From assembly GCA_017396395.1 (NCBI GenBank), contig JAFQMF010000015.1, forward strand, positions 62,001 to 126,000: a stretch of 64,000 bases of DNA. Reading direction: 5' to 3'. The notes beneath the pieces are model-generated. The model worked only from the letters and a program-made list of their open reading frames with translations. It did no database searches and was not told the DNA's origin. The position numbers and the translations under genes were made by a program. This DNA is from Clostridia bacterium. Its GTDB lineage: Bacteria > Bacillota > Clostridia > RUG12999. Shown piece after piece: positions 15,961-24,786 of the stretch (position 1 is its first letter; the number at the start of each line of letters is the position of its first letter).

Positions 15961-18123
15961 TTAGTGGGTTACTACTGCTCCTTCTACGGGAGTGTTAGTA
16001 TCAGGAGGAGTTGGAGAAGTTTCTTCATTTGAAGGAGGAGTTTGTTCAGGGTTTTCTTCATCTTCATTTTCAGTTTCTTCTTCTGTTTCCTCAGGTTCAG
16101 GTAATGGATGGTTACCATCACAATATTTAACTAGGTTACTGTTAACGTACGAATAAACAGTTTCGCATTCTTCGGATGCAAGCTTGCCTGTGTATGCACA
16201 AACAGACGCTCTTCTTACCCCTGATGGTATAGTATCAAAGCCTATATCATCAAGGTCAGCGTGAATTTTACGCATAACTTGTGTCCATATTCTTTGAGGA
16301 GCATTAATGGTAGCACCATCACTCATAGGTTTTGAGTTATCATTACCTACCCAAACCCCACCTGTATAATATGGAGTAAAGCCCATATACCATTTATCTA
16401 CATAATTATTTGTTGTACCTGTTTTTCCGCCGCAGCTCATACCACTTATAGCACCTGCCATACGTGTAGCAGTATCCCTTAGTATTTCGGTTATCAAAAA
16501 ATTAGTTTGTTCATTAAATACCTTTTCGGTTATTTGCTGACTTTCTAAAATTACCTTTCCGGAGTGGTCAACAACTTTTGTATAGCAAATTGGACTAATC
16601 CATTCTCCGTGATTAGGAAATGTACAATAGGCAGCTGTCCATTCAAGTACGCTGACACCTGTTGTAAGACCACCAAGAGATACAGCGAGATTTTCGTCAT
16701 TTTTATGAATAGAAGAAATATGATACTTGTTTTTCAAATATGAAAGGCTTACATTTACTCCCATTTTATGAACAGTTTGTACAGCAGGAGTATTCATTGA
16801 CTGAATAATAGCTTCCTGTAAGGGAACCCGTCCTTTATATCCTGCATACCAGTTCTGAGGCTTATATCCGTTTATATTAATAGCCTTATCTTCTACCACA
16901 TCACCGGTACCTGAATATATACCTCTCTCAAGAGCAGGGCCATAAACAGCAAGTGGTTTCATAGTAGAGCCGGGCTGTCTGTAAGTATCAACTGCACGAT
17001 TTAAAACAAGGTCACCGGGTTTTTGACCTGCACCGCCCACAACACCCTTTACCTGTCCGTTCATAGGATTCATTATTACCATAGCTGCCTGTACGCTGCC
17101 GGCAGTAGTGTAAAGACTTCTGTTTTCCAGTACATCCTCCATTGACTTTTGCACAAAGGGGTCAACAGTTGTGTAAATTGTAAGTCCGCCGTTATAAATC
17201 ATACTTTTAGCAACAGCTTCAGTATAACCGCCTTTTTCGACAAGGTCGTTTGTAACTTGCTCAATTACATATTCTGTAAAATAAGACTGTTTAGGGTCAA
17301 CAATTTCTGATGAGGGAGTGGATTTTATATCCAATTTATAGTTTATCGCTTCTTCGTATTCTTCCTGTGATATCATATCCAGCTCAAACATTTTCTTAAG
17401 TACAAGTTCTTGTCGCTGTTTATTGTTTTCAGGGTTTGTAATGGGATTATACTTGCTAGGATATTTCGTAATACCAACAATGGCTGCACATTCTGCCAAA
17501 TTAAGGTCAGATACATCTTTACCAAAATATGCGTGAGAAGCCGCCTGAACACCGTTTCCATAACCAAAATATGCTACATTTAAGTAAAATTCCATTATTT
17601 CATCTTTGGAATATTCTGATTCAAGCTTTATTGCCCTGAATATTTCACGCACCTTTCTCAGTGCGTCACGCTCATCATCTCTTGTTATATTTTTTACTAC
17701 CTGCTGAGTTATGGTACTACCGCCAAATGAATCCTGACCGGTAATATTAACAATAACAGCTGCTAAGGTACGTTTTAAATCTACACCATGATGCTTTAAA
17801 AAACGCTCATCTTCAATGGCAATAGCTGCGTTTTTCATATTGTTTGGGATATCACTTGATTTTATCCAACGAAGGTTAGACGGACTATTTACCGATTCAT
17901 ATATATGGGGGTCTCCTGTGGAATCCAAATAGTAAAGAGTAGAAGTTCTTGCAATCTGATAATTGTCAGGATTAAAATTAATCGCTTCAATAAGGCAAGA
18001 AGAAACTACCCCTGCACCTATAAAGGTTACAATTATTCCTGCTATTAGCAAAAAGGTACCAACAAGGCGGAAAATACCTCTGGCACTTTTTTTAGGCTTG
18101 GTTCCCTTCTTTTTTTGCGGCAT
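15961..18123 (-). CDS. Class A penicillin-binding protein (PBP1A type)
   Basis: Bifunctional peptidoglycan synthase, 720 residues. A basic cytoplasmic tail and one membrane helix (about 15-40) are followed by a GT51 glycosyltransferase domain (about 85-255) with IAIEDERFLKHHGVD and GGSTITQQVVKN. The transpeptidase domain carries the active-site STMK (Ser386), the SMN triad and KTGT (Lys567). The C-terminal tail of about 60 residues is rich in Glu, Pro and Thr and is low complexity. Its end faces the dehydratase gene across a shared terminator. A sigma-A promoter lies just upstream. All catalytic motifs are intact. Confidence 0.95.
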   Translation of the reverse strand: MPQKKKGTKPKKSARGIFRLVGTFLLIAGIIVTFIGAGVVSSCLIEAINFNPDNYQIARTSTLYYLDSTGDPHIYESVNSPSNLRWIKSSDIPNNMKNAAIAIEDERFLKHHGVDLKRTLAAVIVNITGQDSFGGSTITQQVVKNITRDDERDALRKVREIFRAIKLESEYSKDEIMEFYLNVAYFGYGNGVQAASHAYFGKDVSDLNLAECAAIVGITKYPSKYNPITNPENNKQRQELVLKKMFELDMISQEEYEEAINYKLDIKSTPSSEIVDPKQSYFTEYVIEQVTNDLVEKGGYTEAVAKSMIYNGGLTIYTTVDPFVQKSMEDVLENRSLYTTAGSVQAAMVIMNPMNGQVKGVVGGAGQKPGDLVLNRAVDTYRQPGSTMKPLAVYGPALERGIYSGTGDVVEDKAININGYKPQNWYAGYKGRVPLQEAIIQSMNTPAVQTVHKMGVNVSLSYLKNKYHISSIHKNDENLAVSLGGLTTGVSVLEWTAAYCTFPNHGEWISPICYTKVVDHSGKVILESQQITEKVFNEQTNFLITEILRDTATRMAGAISGMSCGGKTGTTNNYVDKWYMGFTPYYTGGVWVGNDNSKPMSDGATINAPQRIWTQVMRKIHADLDDIGFDTIPSGVRRASVCAYTGKLASEECETVYSYVNSNLVKYCDGNHPLPEPEETEEETENEDEENPEQTPPSNEETSPTPPDTNTPVEGAVVTH

Positions 18124-18175
18124 AAAGTCATCTCCAATGCTGAAAAGTAAAAATATACATCCATAATTTAACTAT

Positions 18176-18204
18176 AGTATAACACAATTTATCTTCATTT
18201 ACAA
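18176..18204 (-). promoter_or_regulatory. Sigma-A promoter of the class A PBP gene
   Basis: Minus strand: TTGTAA (18199-18204), 17 bases, TATACT (18176-18181), 53 bases upstream of the start. Confidence 0.65.
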
Positions 18205-18218
18205 GTGTTTTTAAATAT

Positions 18219-18247
18219 GTATAAAAAATTTAATTTATGAAAAAAAT
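18219..18247 (+). promoter_or_regulatory. Candidate sigma-F/G promoter of the BofC-like gene
   Basis: GTATA (18219-18223), 15 bases, GAAAAAAAT (18239-18247), close to the forespore pattern GYATA/GGnnAnAnT with one mismatch in the -10. bofC is a sigma-G gene in Bacillus. The region is A-rich, so chance is a concern. Confidence 0.4.
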
Positions 18248-18274
18248 AGAAAAAAACACAAGGGGAAAATAAAA

Positions 18275-18568
18275 ATGAAAAAAAGTATAATTGCAGGTAT
18301 GATTTGTATATATATGGCGGGAATTGTGTCAGGTGCGGGTTTTATAAAAGAGAAAAACAGCACTCCTATGGAACAGTATGTTGTGCGTATGGAGGGAAGA
18401 AGTGTAAATGTTTACGAAGTAAGAGCAAACGGTGAGGTTTTTCGCAACAGTGTAACAGAGGTTGATACTTTTGATATACCTGACAGCACCGCAACAAAGC
18501 TAAAGGAAGGTATAAAAATAGACAGCCTTTCGGGTGTAGAAAGGCTGATAGAGGAAATTACATCTTAA
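18275..18568 (+). CDS. Small BofC-like exported protein
   Basis: 97 residues with an N-terminal signal or anchor helix (about 4-24) and a single small domain. The domain reads YVVRMEGRSVNVYEV, then FDIPDSTATKLKEGIKIDSL and ends VERLIEEITS. This resembles the C-terminal domain of BofC (a strand on the ligand side, then DV.TLP..D...L..GI.V.S.EEL..LLEDY), the intermembrane inhibitor of the SpoIVB signalling protease. The first BofC domain is absent. Supporting context is a forespore-type promoter just upstream. It overlaps the convergent gene by 11 bases. The family call is tentative. Confidence 0.5.
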   Translation: MKKSIIAGMICIYMAGIVSGAGFIKEKNSTPMEQYVVRMEGRSVNVYEVRANGEVFRNSVTEVDTFDIPDSTATKLKEGIKIDSLSGVERLIEEITS

Positions 18569-18995
18569 TTTGAAAATCAGGTTCTTTTAATAATAAATCG
18601 TGGGCAATAAGTGTAATAACTTCTTTTTTTGAAGCAAAGGGGGATAGCTTATCTGCGGGATAATCTCCCTTTGAATAATAAGAGGTTTCTGGCTCACTTA
18701 AGAATATATCCAGTATTTCTCGAAATATATCACGATTTTTATCCCAGTTTTCTTTTATATATTCAATTTCATTCTCAAAATCATCTTCATCAATATCTCC
18801 ATAAGCTTCAAAGAGAATTTCCTGAAATTCTATATCTTCTTCGAAAAAATAAGGAAAAGAGATTTTACCATTTTCGCTCATAAGGTCACAAAAAGCAGAG
18901 GAATATCTAAAAGGAAGTAAAAGCTTATATTTGGTTATTTCTTTTTCTCCTGAGGAATATAAAGTTTCCATAGTTATTTCAGATAAATATTTCAT
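18558..18995 (-). CDS. Conserved-looking protein of unknown function
   Basis: 145 residues, acidic (many Glu/Asp in the middle, with EEDIEFQEILFEAYGDIDED as an example), with no signal peptide, membrane helix or recognised motif. A good ribosome site (AAAAGGAGG) and a sigma-A-type promoter upstream support it as a real gene. Codon use looks like its neighbours. It shares an intergenic region with the divergent SLH gene and ends 11 bases inside the BofC-like gene. I do not recognise the family. Confidence 0.6.
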   Translation of the reverse strand: MKYLSEITMETLYSSGEKEITKYKLLLPFRYSSAFCDLMSENGKISFPYFFEEDIEFQEILFEAYGDIDEDDFENEIEYIKENWDKNRDIFREILDIFLSEPETSYYSKGDYPADKLSPFASKKEVITLIAHDLLLKEPDFQIKM

Positions 18996-19018
18996 AGTTT
19001 AGCCTCCTTTTATTTTTT

Positions 19019-19047
19019 ATTTTACATTATATTACCATAAAAATCAA
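19019..19047 (-). promoter_or_regulatory. Promoter of the unknown gene ending at 18558
   Basis: Minus strand: TTGATT (19042-19047), 17 bases, TAAAAT (19019-19024). Its -35 box is part of an inverted repeat shared with the divergent promoter. Confidence 0.5.
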
Positions 19048-19068
19048 GAGTAAAATACACTTGATTTT
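19040..19068. repeat. Inverted repeat joining two divergent -35 boxes
   Basis: AAAATCAAG (19040-19048) and CTTGATTTT (19060-19068), perfect 9-bp arms 11 bases apart. Each arm contains the TTGATT -35 hexamer of one of the two divergent promoters. Confidence 0.7.
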
Positions 19069-19089
19069 AAATGTTACACAGTGTATAAT
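19061..19089 (+). promoter_or_regulatory. Sigma-A promoter of the SLH protein gene
   Basis: TTGATT (19061-19066), 17 bases, TATAAT (19084-19089), followed by a short leader and the TGGAGGAAG ribosome site. Confidence 0.7.
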
Positions 19090-19120
19090 ATAAATACAAA
19101 CTATATGGAGGAAGTAATTT

Positions 19121-20620
19121 ATGAAAAAGATAATTGCTTTAATTACTATATTTGTCCTTGTCTTTGGTATATCCTCTTTTGCTCAGAATATAGGTATGGA
19201 AAATTTTAAAATACAAATATCTTATGGGGAAAATACATATAGTGATATATCCGCAGACAGCTGGTATAAAAATAATGTAAAAGAGTGCTTTGAACTTGGG
19301 CTTATGCTGGGAAATGGGGACGGTACTTTTAACCCTGAAGGGTATGTAACCCTTGCAGAGGCTGTAACAATGGCAGTAAGAGTTCATAGTACATATAACA
19401 GTAAACAGATAGAAATTACTGAGTCTGTAAACTGGTATGATGATTATGTAAAATATGCTGGAGAAAATTCTATAATTAAAAAAGATGAATTTGCAGATTT
19501 TAAAAAGTATGCAACAAGGGCACAGCTTGCTTATATATTTTCTAACTCTCTTCCTGAAATTGAGTTTAATAAAATAAACAGAAAGACCGCAATTTCGGAT
19601 ATGAAGGCCACTGACAGATATTATAACGAAATACTTAAATTATATAATGCAGGAATAGTTGTGGGAAGTAACGAAAAGAAAGACTTTTTCCCAAATTCAA
19701 ATATTATTCGTGCAGAGGCAGCGGCAATAATAGGCAGAGTTGCAGTGAAAAATTCAAGAATAATGATAGATTATAATGACCAGCAAATAGAAGATGACTT
19801 TATAGAAGAGCCGCCTGTAGAGGATATTCCTGAGGAAATACCTGTATATAATGACCAGATAATTGATGAGGAAGACCCTTTTGCCCAAATTGAAGGTGTG
19901 ACTTTTGACGGAGAAATGACAAACAGTATAACAGGTCTTGTTTCTTATGTTTCAGATGCCAAGACAGGTGTTGATAAGATTGAAATTTCCATAAAGGGTG
20001 AATACACCGGAAATTTTGATATGTCAAAAATTAAATTAGGATATATTAAAGTTAACTGGTCAGAGGAAGATGTAAAAGCAGAACGTATTAATAAAGATAT
20101 TACTCTAAGCGGAAACTATGAAAGATGCGAAAATGAAGAAGAACTCTCACCAGGAAAGTATTATTCCAGTGTTGGACAGGTGTACGATTTTTCATATACA
20201 AAAATTCTGATATGTATAAAAAATCAGGATTCTAAAAAAATTCATTCTATAGAAGACTTTGAAAATGTAGGTTTTAATCCCAATGCAAGCTTTGGTATGA
20301 TGTTGGAAGAAGGCTGGGCAAAGGGAGCAGAAGGAAAGTTCATTATTATTGATAATATAGTAAATGTTGTAACCATAAATGATTTTAAACACAGCGATGA
20401 GATTTATTATTATGTTAAAAGTATGAACGGGGGCAGTGATTCCTTATTTATAACAGAGGGGGAAGAACTGGAGGTATTTGGAATAAGTGAAAACTATATT
20501 TTAGTACACTCTTTTTGTAATTCTGTTACATTCTGTGATTCCTATGGAAATATAACTAAGGTTATAGATATCACACCTGAGGTTTTACAGCAGGGGATTA
20601 AAGTTCAGGATATAATATAA
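19121..20620 (+). CDS. S-layer homology (SLH) domain surface protein
   Basis: 499 residues. A signal peptide (about 1-22) is followed by three SLH repeats (about 37-90, 103-150, 157-208), which in this family bind pyruvylated secondary cell-wall polymer. The repeats show the pattern DISADSWYKNNVKECFELGL...GDGTFNPEG. An acidic linker rich in Glu, Pro and Ile (about 225-255) leads to a C-terminal region of about 240 residues that I do not recognise and that may be the exposed functional part. It has its own promoter and terminator. A second SLH protein lies at 57662-59461. Confidence 0.85.
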   Translation: MKKIIALITIFVLVFGISSFAQNIGMENFKIQISYGENTYSDISADSWYKNNVKECFELGLMLGNGDGTFNPEGYVTLAEAVTMAVRVHSTYNSKQIEITESVNWYDDYVKYAGENSIIKKDEFADFKKYATRAQLAYIFSNSLPEIEFNKINRKTAISDMKATDRYYNEILKLYNAGIVVGSNEKKDFFPNSNIIRAEAAAIIGRVAVKNSRIMIDYNDQQIEDDFIEEPPVEDIPEEIPVYNDQIIDEEDPFAQIEGVTFDGEMTNSITGLVSYVSDAKTGVDKIEISIKGEYTGNFDMSKIKLGYIKVNWSEEDVKAERINKDITLSGNYERCENEEELSPGKYYSSVGQVYDFSYTKILICIKNQDSKKIHSIEDFENVGFNPNASFGMMLEEGWAKGAEGKFIIIDNIVNVVTINDFKHSDEIYYYVKSMNGGSDSLFITEGEELEVFGISENYILVHSFCNSVTFCDSYGNITKVIDITPEVLQQGIKVQDII

Positions 20621-20649
20621 AAAAACAATACAATATATTATTTTAGCTA

Positions 20650-20692
20650 ATAAAAAAACGGAGTATCTAAAAGATACTCCGTGATTTTTTTA
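20650..20692. terminator. Bidirectional terminator between the SLH gene and gapA
   Basis: Perfect 11-bp stem (20658-20668 and 20672-20682, ACGGAGTATCT/AGATACTCCGT) with an AAA loop, A7 on the left and a T run on the right. Confidence 0.9.
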
Positions 20693-20698
20693 TTAAAC

Positions 20699-21733
20699 TT
20701 AAGCAAGTTCAGCAAAGTACTTGATTGTTCTAACCATCTGGCTTGTGTATGAGTTTTCGTTGTCATACCAAGAAACAACCTGTACTTCATAAAGGTCATC
20801 TGCAATCTTAGCAACCATTGTCTGTGTTGCATCAAAAAGAGAACCATACTTCATACCGATTACGTCAGAAGAAACTATCTGGTCTTCGTTGTAACCAAAA
20901 GATTCAGAAGAAGCAGCCTTCATAGCAGCATTGATAGCATCAGCTGTTATGTCGTTACCCTTAACTACAGCAGTAAGAATTGTTGTAGAACCTGTAGGAA
21001 CAGGAACACGCTGAGCAGAACCGATAAGCTTGCCGTTAAGCTCAGGAATTACAAGACCGATAGCCTTTGCAGCACCTGTAGAGTTAGGAACGATGTTAGC
21101 AGCACCTGCTCTTGCACGGCGAAGGTCACCCTTTCTGTGAGGACCATCAAGAATCATCTGGTCACCTGTGTAAGCATGGATTGTGCTCATAATACCACTC
21201 TGGATAGGAGCGAAATCGTTAAGAGCCTTTGCCATAGGAGCAAGGCAGTTTGTTGTACAAGAAGCAGCGGAAATGATTGTATCTTCCTTTGTAAGAATAT
21301 CTTCGTTAACGCTGAATACAACAGTCTTAAGGTCGTTACCTGCAGGAGCAGAAATAACAACTTTCTTTGCACCGGCATCAATGTGAGCCTGGCTCTTTTC
21401 CTTTGAACAGTAGAAACCTGTACATTCAAGTACAACATCTACATCAAGCTGACCCCAAGGAGCATCCTTAGCATCTTTGATAGCATAAATTTTAATCTTC
21501 TTGCCGTCAACTGTGATAGATTCCTCATCTGCAGTAATTGTGTGTAAACCTTCACCAATATGACCGCAGTATCCGCCCTGTGCTGTGTCATACTTTAAAA
21601 GATGAGCAAGCATTTTAGGATCTGTAAGGTCGTTGATTGCAACTACCTCGTAGCCTTCTGCGCCAAACATCTGACGGAAAGCAAGTCTTCCTATTCGGCC
21701 AAAACCGTTAATAGCAACTTTTACATTTTTCAC
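20699..21733 (-). CDS. gapA: Glyceraldehyde-3-phosphate dehydrogenase
   Basis: 344 residues. Oxidises glyceraldehyde-3-phosphate with NAD in glycolysis. The Rossmann start [16 protein letters not shown] and the acidic residue in AINDLTDP point to NAD rather than NADP. The catalytic Cys is in [15 protein letters not shown], and the [16 protein letters not shown] ending is complete. The start is GTG with AGGAGG 9 bases upstream. It lies 32 bases downstream of the cyclophilin gene on the same strand and probably shares its transcript. Confidence 0.97.
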   Translation of the reverse strand: MKNVKVAINGFGRIGRLAFRQMFGAEGYEVVAINDLTDPKMLAHLLKYDTAQGGYCGHIGEGLHTITADEESITVDGKKIKIYAIKDAKDAPWGQLDVDVVLECTGFYCSKEKSQAHIDAGAKKVVISAPAGNDLKTVVFSVNEDILTKEDTIISAASCTTNCLAPMAKALNDFAPIQSGIMSTIHAYTGDQMILDGPHRKGDLRRARAGAANIVPNSTGAAKAIGLVIPELNGKLIGSAQRVPVPTGSTTILTAVVKGNDITADAINAAMKAASSESFGYNEDQIVSSDVIGMKYGSLFDATQTMVAKIADDLYEVQVVSWYDNENSYTSQMVRTIKYFAELA

Positions 21734-21765
21734 TTTAATATTCCTCCTAAAAATTATTTATAAAT

Positions 21766-22254
21766 TTATTCAACGATAATTTTTTCAATTACCGGTTGAG
21801 TCACGGGACTGCTTACTTCTCCAGAATAAGGATTGGGAAGTACATCAACTGATGCAACTGCATCAAGAACATCAAGACCTTCTGTAACCTTTCCAAATGC
21901 TGCATACTGACCATCTAAAAAGGTAGCATCTGCATCGCAAATGAAAAACTGTGAGCTTGCGCTGTTGGGGCTTTGAGAGCGTGCCATAGATATTGTACCC
22001 CTTGTATGGGAAATTTTGTTAGGAACACCGTTTGATAAAAACTCACCTTTAATAGTGTTATCACTTCCGCCTGTTCCATTACCCAAAGGACAACCGCCTT
22101 GAATCATAAAGCCTTTATATATTCTGTGGAATGTAAGGCCATTATAAAAGCCTTCCTTTGCAAGCTTTTCGAAATTGTCAACTGTAATGGGAGCATTTTC
22201 TCTGTCAAGCTCCAATTTAATATCGCCAAAATCCTTTATAGTAATTGTAACCAT
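21766..22254 (-). CDS. Peptidyl-prolyl cis-trans isomerase, cyclophilin type
   Basis: 162 residues from ATG 22254, which has GGAG 7 bases upstream; the frame is open further to 22353 but that part is not protein-like. Single cytoplasmic cyclophilin domain: FHRIYKGFMIQGGCPLGNGTGG, then GTISMARSQSPNSASSQFFI (active-site Arg and Gln in place) and YAAFGKVTEGLDVLDAV. No signal peptide. It catalyses proline isomerisation in protein folding. It stands before gapA in a two-gene unit driven by the promoter at 22371. Confidence 0.93.
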   Translation of the reverse strand: MVTITIKDFGDIKLELDRENAPITVDNFEKLAKEGFYNGLTFHRIYKGFMIQGGCPLGNGTGGSDNTIKGEFLSNGVPNKISHTRGTISMARSQSPNSASSQFFICDADATFLDGQYAAFGKVTEGLDVLDAVASVDVLPNPYSGEVSSPVTQPVIEKIIVE

Positions 22255-22370
22255 AATAAACTCCTTGTAAACATAAATTCCGCAGGTTAAAATAAGCTCT
22301 TTGTACCTGTCAGGGGAGAAAACTGTTAAAAAAATAACAATTAAAACATCCAAAATCTAAATCATAAAAT

Positions 22371-22399
22371 ATTATACCAAATTTTTACTGTATTTGCAA
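22371..22399 (-). promoter_or_regulatory. Sigma-A promoter of the cyclophilin-gapA unit
   Basis: Minus strand: TTGCAA (22394-22399), 17 bases, TATAAT (22371-22376), leaving a leader of about 110 bases in which I see no riboswitch fold. The rest of the 301-base gap up to 22555 holds only AT-rich sequence and the terminator at 22513-22550. Confidence 0.7.
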
Positions 22400-22512
22400 G
22401 TGTTTTTTTACTTTTTGTATAAATAAACAAAAAGACAGTAATGGTGAAATAATTATTATGCAAATTTTAGCAAGCCTTAGCTTTAAAAAATATAATTATG
22501 AAGATTTATAAA

Positions 22513-22550
22513 TAAAAAGACTTAGCACAAAATGTTTTGCACTAAGCCTT
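22513..22550 (-). terminator. Terminator of the trpS-wecA-mnaA operon
   Basis: On the minus strand the RNA arms CUUAGUGCAAAA and UUUUGUGCUAAG pair fully (two G-U pairs) and are followed by TCTTTTT. On the plus strand the same bases give mismatches, so it works in one direction. Confidence 0.75.
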
Positions 22551-22555
22551 TTTAA

Positions 22556-23701
22556 TTAAATTTCAAATTCCTCGGGAGCTTTGTCTGTAAGCTTATAAAT
22601 ATACCTAAGTGCCTGAACAATTCTTTCAGAGGCTTTTCCGTCACCATATGGATTTACAGCGTGTGCCATAGCCTTATAGCTTTCAGGGTTGTCAAGAAGC
22701 TCTTTTGCAAGCTTATAAATATTGTTATATTCACAGCCTGCCATTTTAACAGTTCCTGCGGTTACAGCCTCTGGACGCTCTGTTTCTGTTCGAAGTACAA
22801 GAACAGGCTTACCCATTGAGGGAGCCTCCTCCTGAAGTCCCCCTGAATCTGTCATTACCATATAACAACGGCTCATAAGATTATGAAGCTCATCTACATC
22901 AAGAGGGTCAATCAGGAAAATTCTGCTATGATTACCTAAAATTTTAAATACTGTATCACGCACTTTAGGATTTAAGTGAACAGGATATACCGCCTGAATA
23001 TCAGGTGTATCATTTATTACACTTAAAATTGCCTTGCAGATATTTTCAAGAGGCTCTCCCAAGTTTTCTCTACGGTGAGCAGTTACAAGGACAGTACGCT
23101 TTGAAAAATCCAGATTTTTAAGTGTTTCATTTTTAAACTTATAGTCATCTTTTACAGTATATTTAATTGCATCTATTACAGTATTTCCTGTAACAAAAAT
23201 ATCCCCAAGCTTCTTTTCGTTTAAAAGATTGTTTTTATTATTAAGAGTAGGAGCAAAATGATAATTTGCCACAGTACCTGTAAGACAGCGGTTTATCTCC
23301 TCAGGAAAAGGAGAGTATTTGTCATATGTACGAAGTCCGGCTTCAACATGACCTACTTTTATATGATTATAAAAAGCCGCAATACTTCCGCAGAAAGTGG
23401 TAGTAGTATCTCCATGAACAAGTACAACATCAGGCTTTGATTCCTCAAATACCTTGCAAAGTCCGTCAATTGCACGGGTTGTTATTCCGCAGAGTGTCTG
23501 ATTTGCCTGCATAATATTAAGGTCATAGTCCGCTTTTATATTGAATAAGTTCATTACCATATCCAGCATTTCTCTATGCTGAGCAGTTATACACACCAGA
23601 CTTTCAATATCCTGTGCTTTCTCAAGTTCTATTACAAGCGGTGCCATTTTTATTGCCTCAGGACGTGTCCCGAATACTGTCATAACTTTTAACTTTTTCA
23701 T
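22556..23701 (-). CDS. mnaA: UDP-N-acetylglucosamine 2-epimerase (non-hydrolysing)
   Basis: 381 residues. Interconverts UDP-GlcNAc and UDP-ManNAc, the precursor of teichoic-acid linkage units and other surface glycans. Family marks: GTRPEAIKMAPLV at the N-terminus, GHVEAGLRTYDKYSPFPEEINR, and DSGGLQEEAPSMGKPVLVLR with ERPE following. The start overlaps the stop of the WecA/TagO-type gene (ATGA), so the two are coupled. Together they make the nucleotide sugar and the first lipid-linked intermediate of a wall polymer. Confidence 0.95.
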   Translation of the reverse strand: MKKLKVMTVFGTRPEAIKMAPLVIELEKAQDIESLVCITAQHREMLDMVMNLFNIKADYDLNIMQANQTLCGITTRAIDGLCKVFEESKPDVVLVHGDTTTTFCGSIAAFYNHIKVGHVEAGLRTYDKYSPFPEEINRCLTGTVANYHFAPTLNNKNNLLNEKKLGDIFVTGNTVIDAIKYTVKDDYKFKNETLKNLDFSKRTVLVTAHRRENLGEPLENICKAILSVINDTPDIQAVYPVHLNPKVRDTVFKILGNHSRIFLIDPLDVDELHNLMSRCYMVMTDSGGLQEEAPSMGKPVLVLRTETERPEAVTAGTVKMAGCEYNNIYKLAKELLDNPESYKAMAHAVNPYGDGKASERIVQALRYIYKLTDKAPEEFEI

Positions 23702-24774
23702 TTGCTGTCCGTTTCCTTTTCGATTTTTTCATTTTTGGTTTTTTTGTCAGGCAGGGGATTTCCTGCAAAAATAATTGCAAGTAATACAAATACAAAAACC
23801 GAAACCAGTAATAGTATGCCTGTTTGTTCATCGTAGCCTTCCATAATTATGGAACTAAGACCTAAAAGAGCACTGATTGTATAAAGAATAATAACAGTTT
23901 GTTTCTGATTAAAACCCATATCAATCAGTCTATGGTGAAGATGCCCTCTGTCTGCCTCCATAATGGGCTTGTGCTTTATTATTCTGCGGATAATGGCAAA
24001 TGAAGTATCAAAAAGGGGAAGCCCTAAAATAAGCACAGGCACAACAAATGTAATGAGTGTGTAGCTTTTAAACATTCCCTGTATAGACATTACTGCCATT
24101 ATATATCCTAAAAATGTAGCACCGGTATCTCCCATAAAAATGCTTGCAGGGTTTAAGTTATAAGGAAGAAATCCCAGACAAGCACCTACCAAGATTACAG
24201 ATATAAGAGTTACAAAGGCATTTCCGTTAATAAGAGCAATAAAGAAAATTGAAGCGGAGGCAATTGTGGAAACTCCCGCTGCAAGTCCATCAAGCCCATC
24301 AATTAAGTTAACGGCATTTGTAACTCCCACAATCCACAAAACTGAGATTACGTAGGAAAGTATATCTGAAAAAACAATGTTTGTAACCTGGTTGGCAAAG
24401 GGGACTGATACAAAAACAATCCTTGAACCCATTATTACCGGAATAATAGATGCAGCAAGCTGTATGAAGAATTTAGGCTTGGCGTTTAATGCTTTAATAT
24501 CGTCAATTATACCTAATGAAACAATAATCACAGCACCAATTATAATTCCCCAAAGCTGTCTGTCCAGATTTCCAAAGCATAATATGCTGATTATAAATCC
24601 GTAAAAAATAGAAATTCCGCCAAGTCTTGGAATAGGCTTGTTATGCATTCTTCTGCCATCTTTAGGGTAGTCAATAGCTCCTGCTTTTACCGCAATATTT
24701 TTAACAAAAGGCACTGATAAAAAGCTGGTTAAAAAAGAAACTGCAAGAGCAAGAAAAATATTAAGTACACTCAT
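23698..24774 (-). CDS. Undecaprenyl-phosphate GlcNAc-1-phosphate transferase (WecA/TagO family)
   Basis: 358 residues with about ten membrane helices. Transfers GlcNAc-1-phosphate to undecaprenyl phosphate. Conserved cytoplasmic loops are present: the DGRRMHNKPIPRLGG substrate loop, GIIDDIKALNAKPKF, the NAVNLIDGLDGLAAGVS motif, FMGDTGATFLGY with the catalytic Asp, and DRGHLHHRLIDMGF near the end. MraY lacks the DGRRMHNKP.PRLGG version, so TagO/WecA is favoured. It lies 12 bases after trpS and overlaps mnaA by 4. The C-terminal tail is short and charged. Confidence 0.93.
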   Translation of the reverse strand: MSVLNIFLALAVSFLTSFLSVPFVKNIAVKAGAIDYPKDGRRMHNKPIPRLGGISIFYGFIISILCFGNLDRQLWGIIIGAVIIVSLGIIDDIKALNAKPKFFIQLAASIIPVIMGSRIVFVSVPFANQVTNIVFSDILSYVISVLWIVGVTNAVNLIDGLDGLAAGVSTIASASIFFIALINGNAFVTLISVILVGACLGFLPYNLNPASIFMGDTGATFLGYIMAVMSIQGMFKSYTLITFVVPVLILGLPLFDTSFAIIRRIIKHKPIMEADRGHLHHRLIDMGFNQKQTVIILYTISALLGLSSIIMEGYDEQTGILLLVSVFVFVLLAIIFAGNPLPDKKTKNEKIEKETDSK

Positions 24775-24786
24775 TTTTTCACCTCA

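Noticed and set aside
22377-22512. Possible small RNA or gene in the gap before the cyclophilin promoter
   Set aside because: Only AT-rich sequence without promoter, stable fold or ribosome site.
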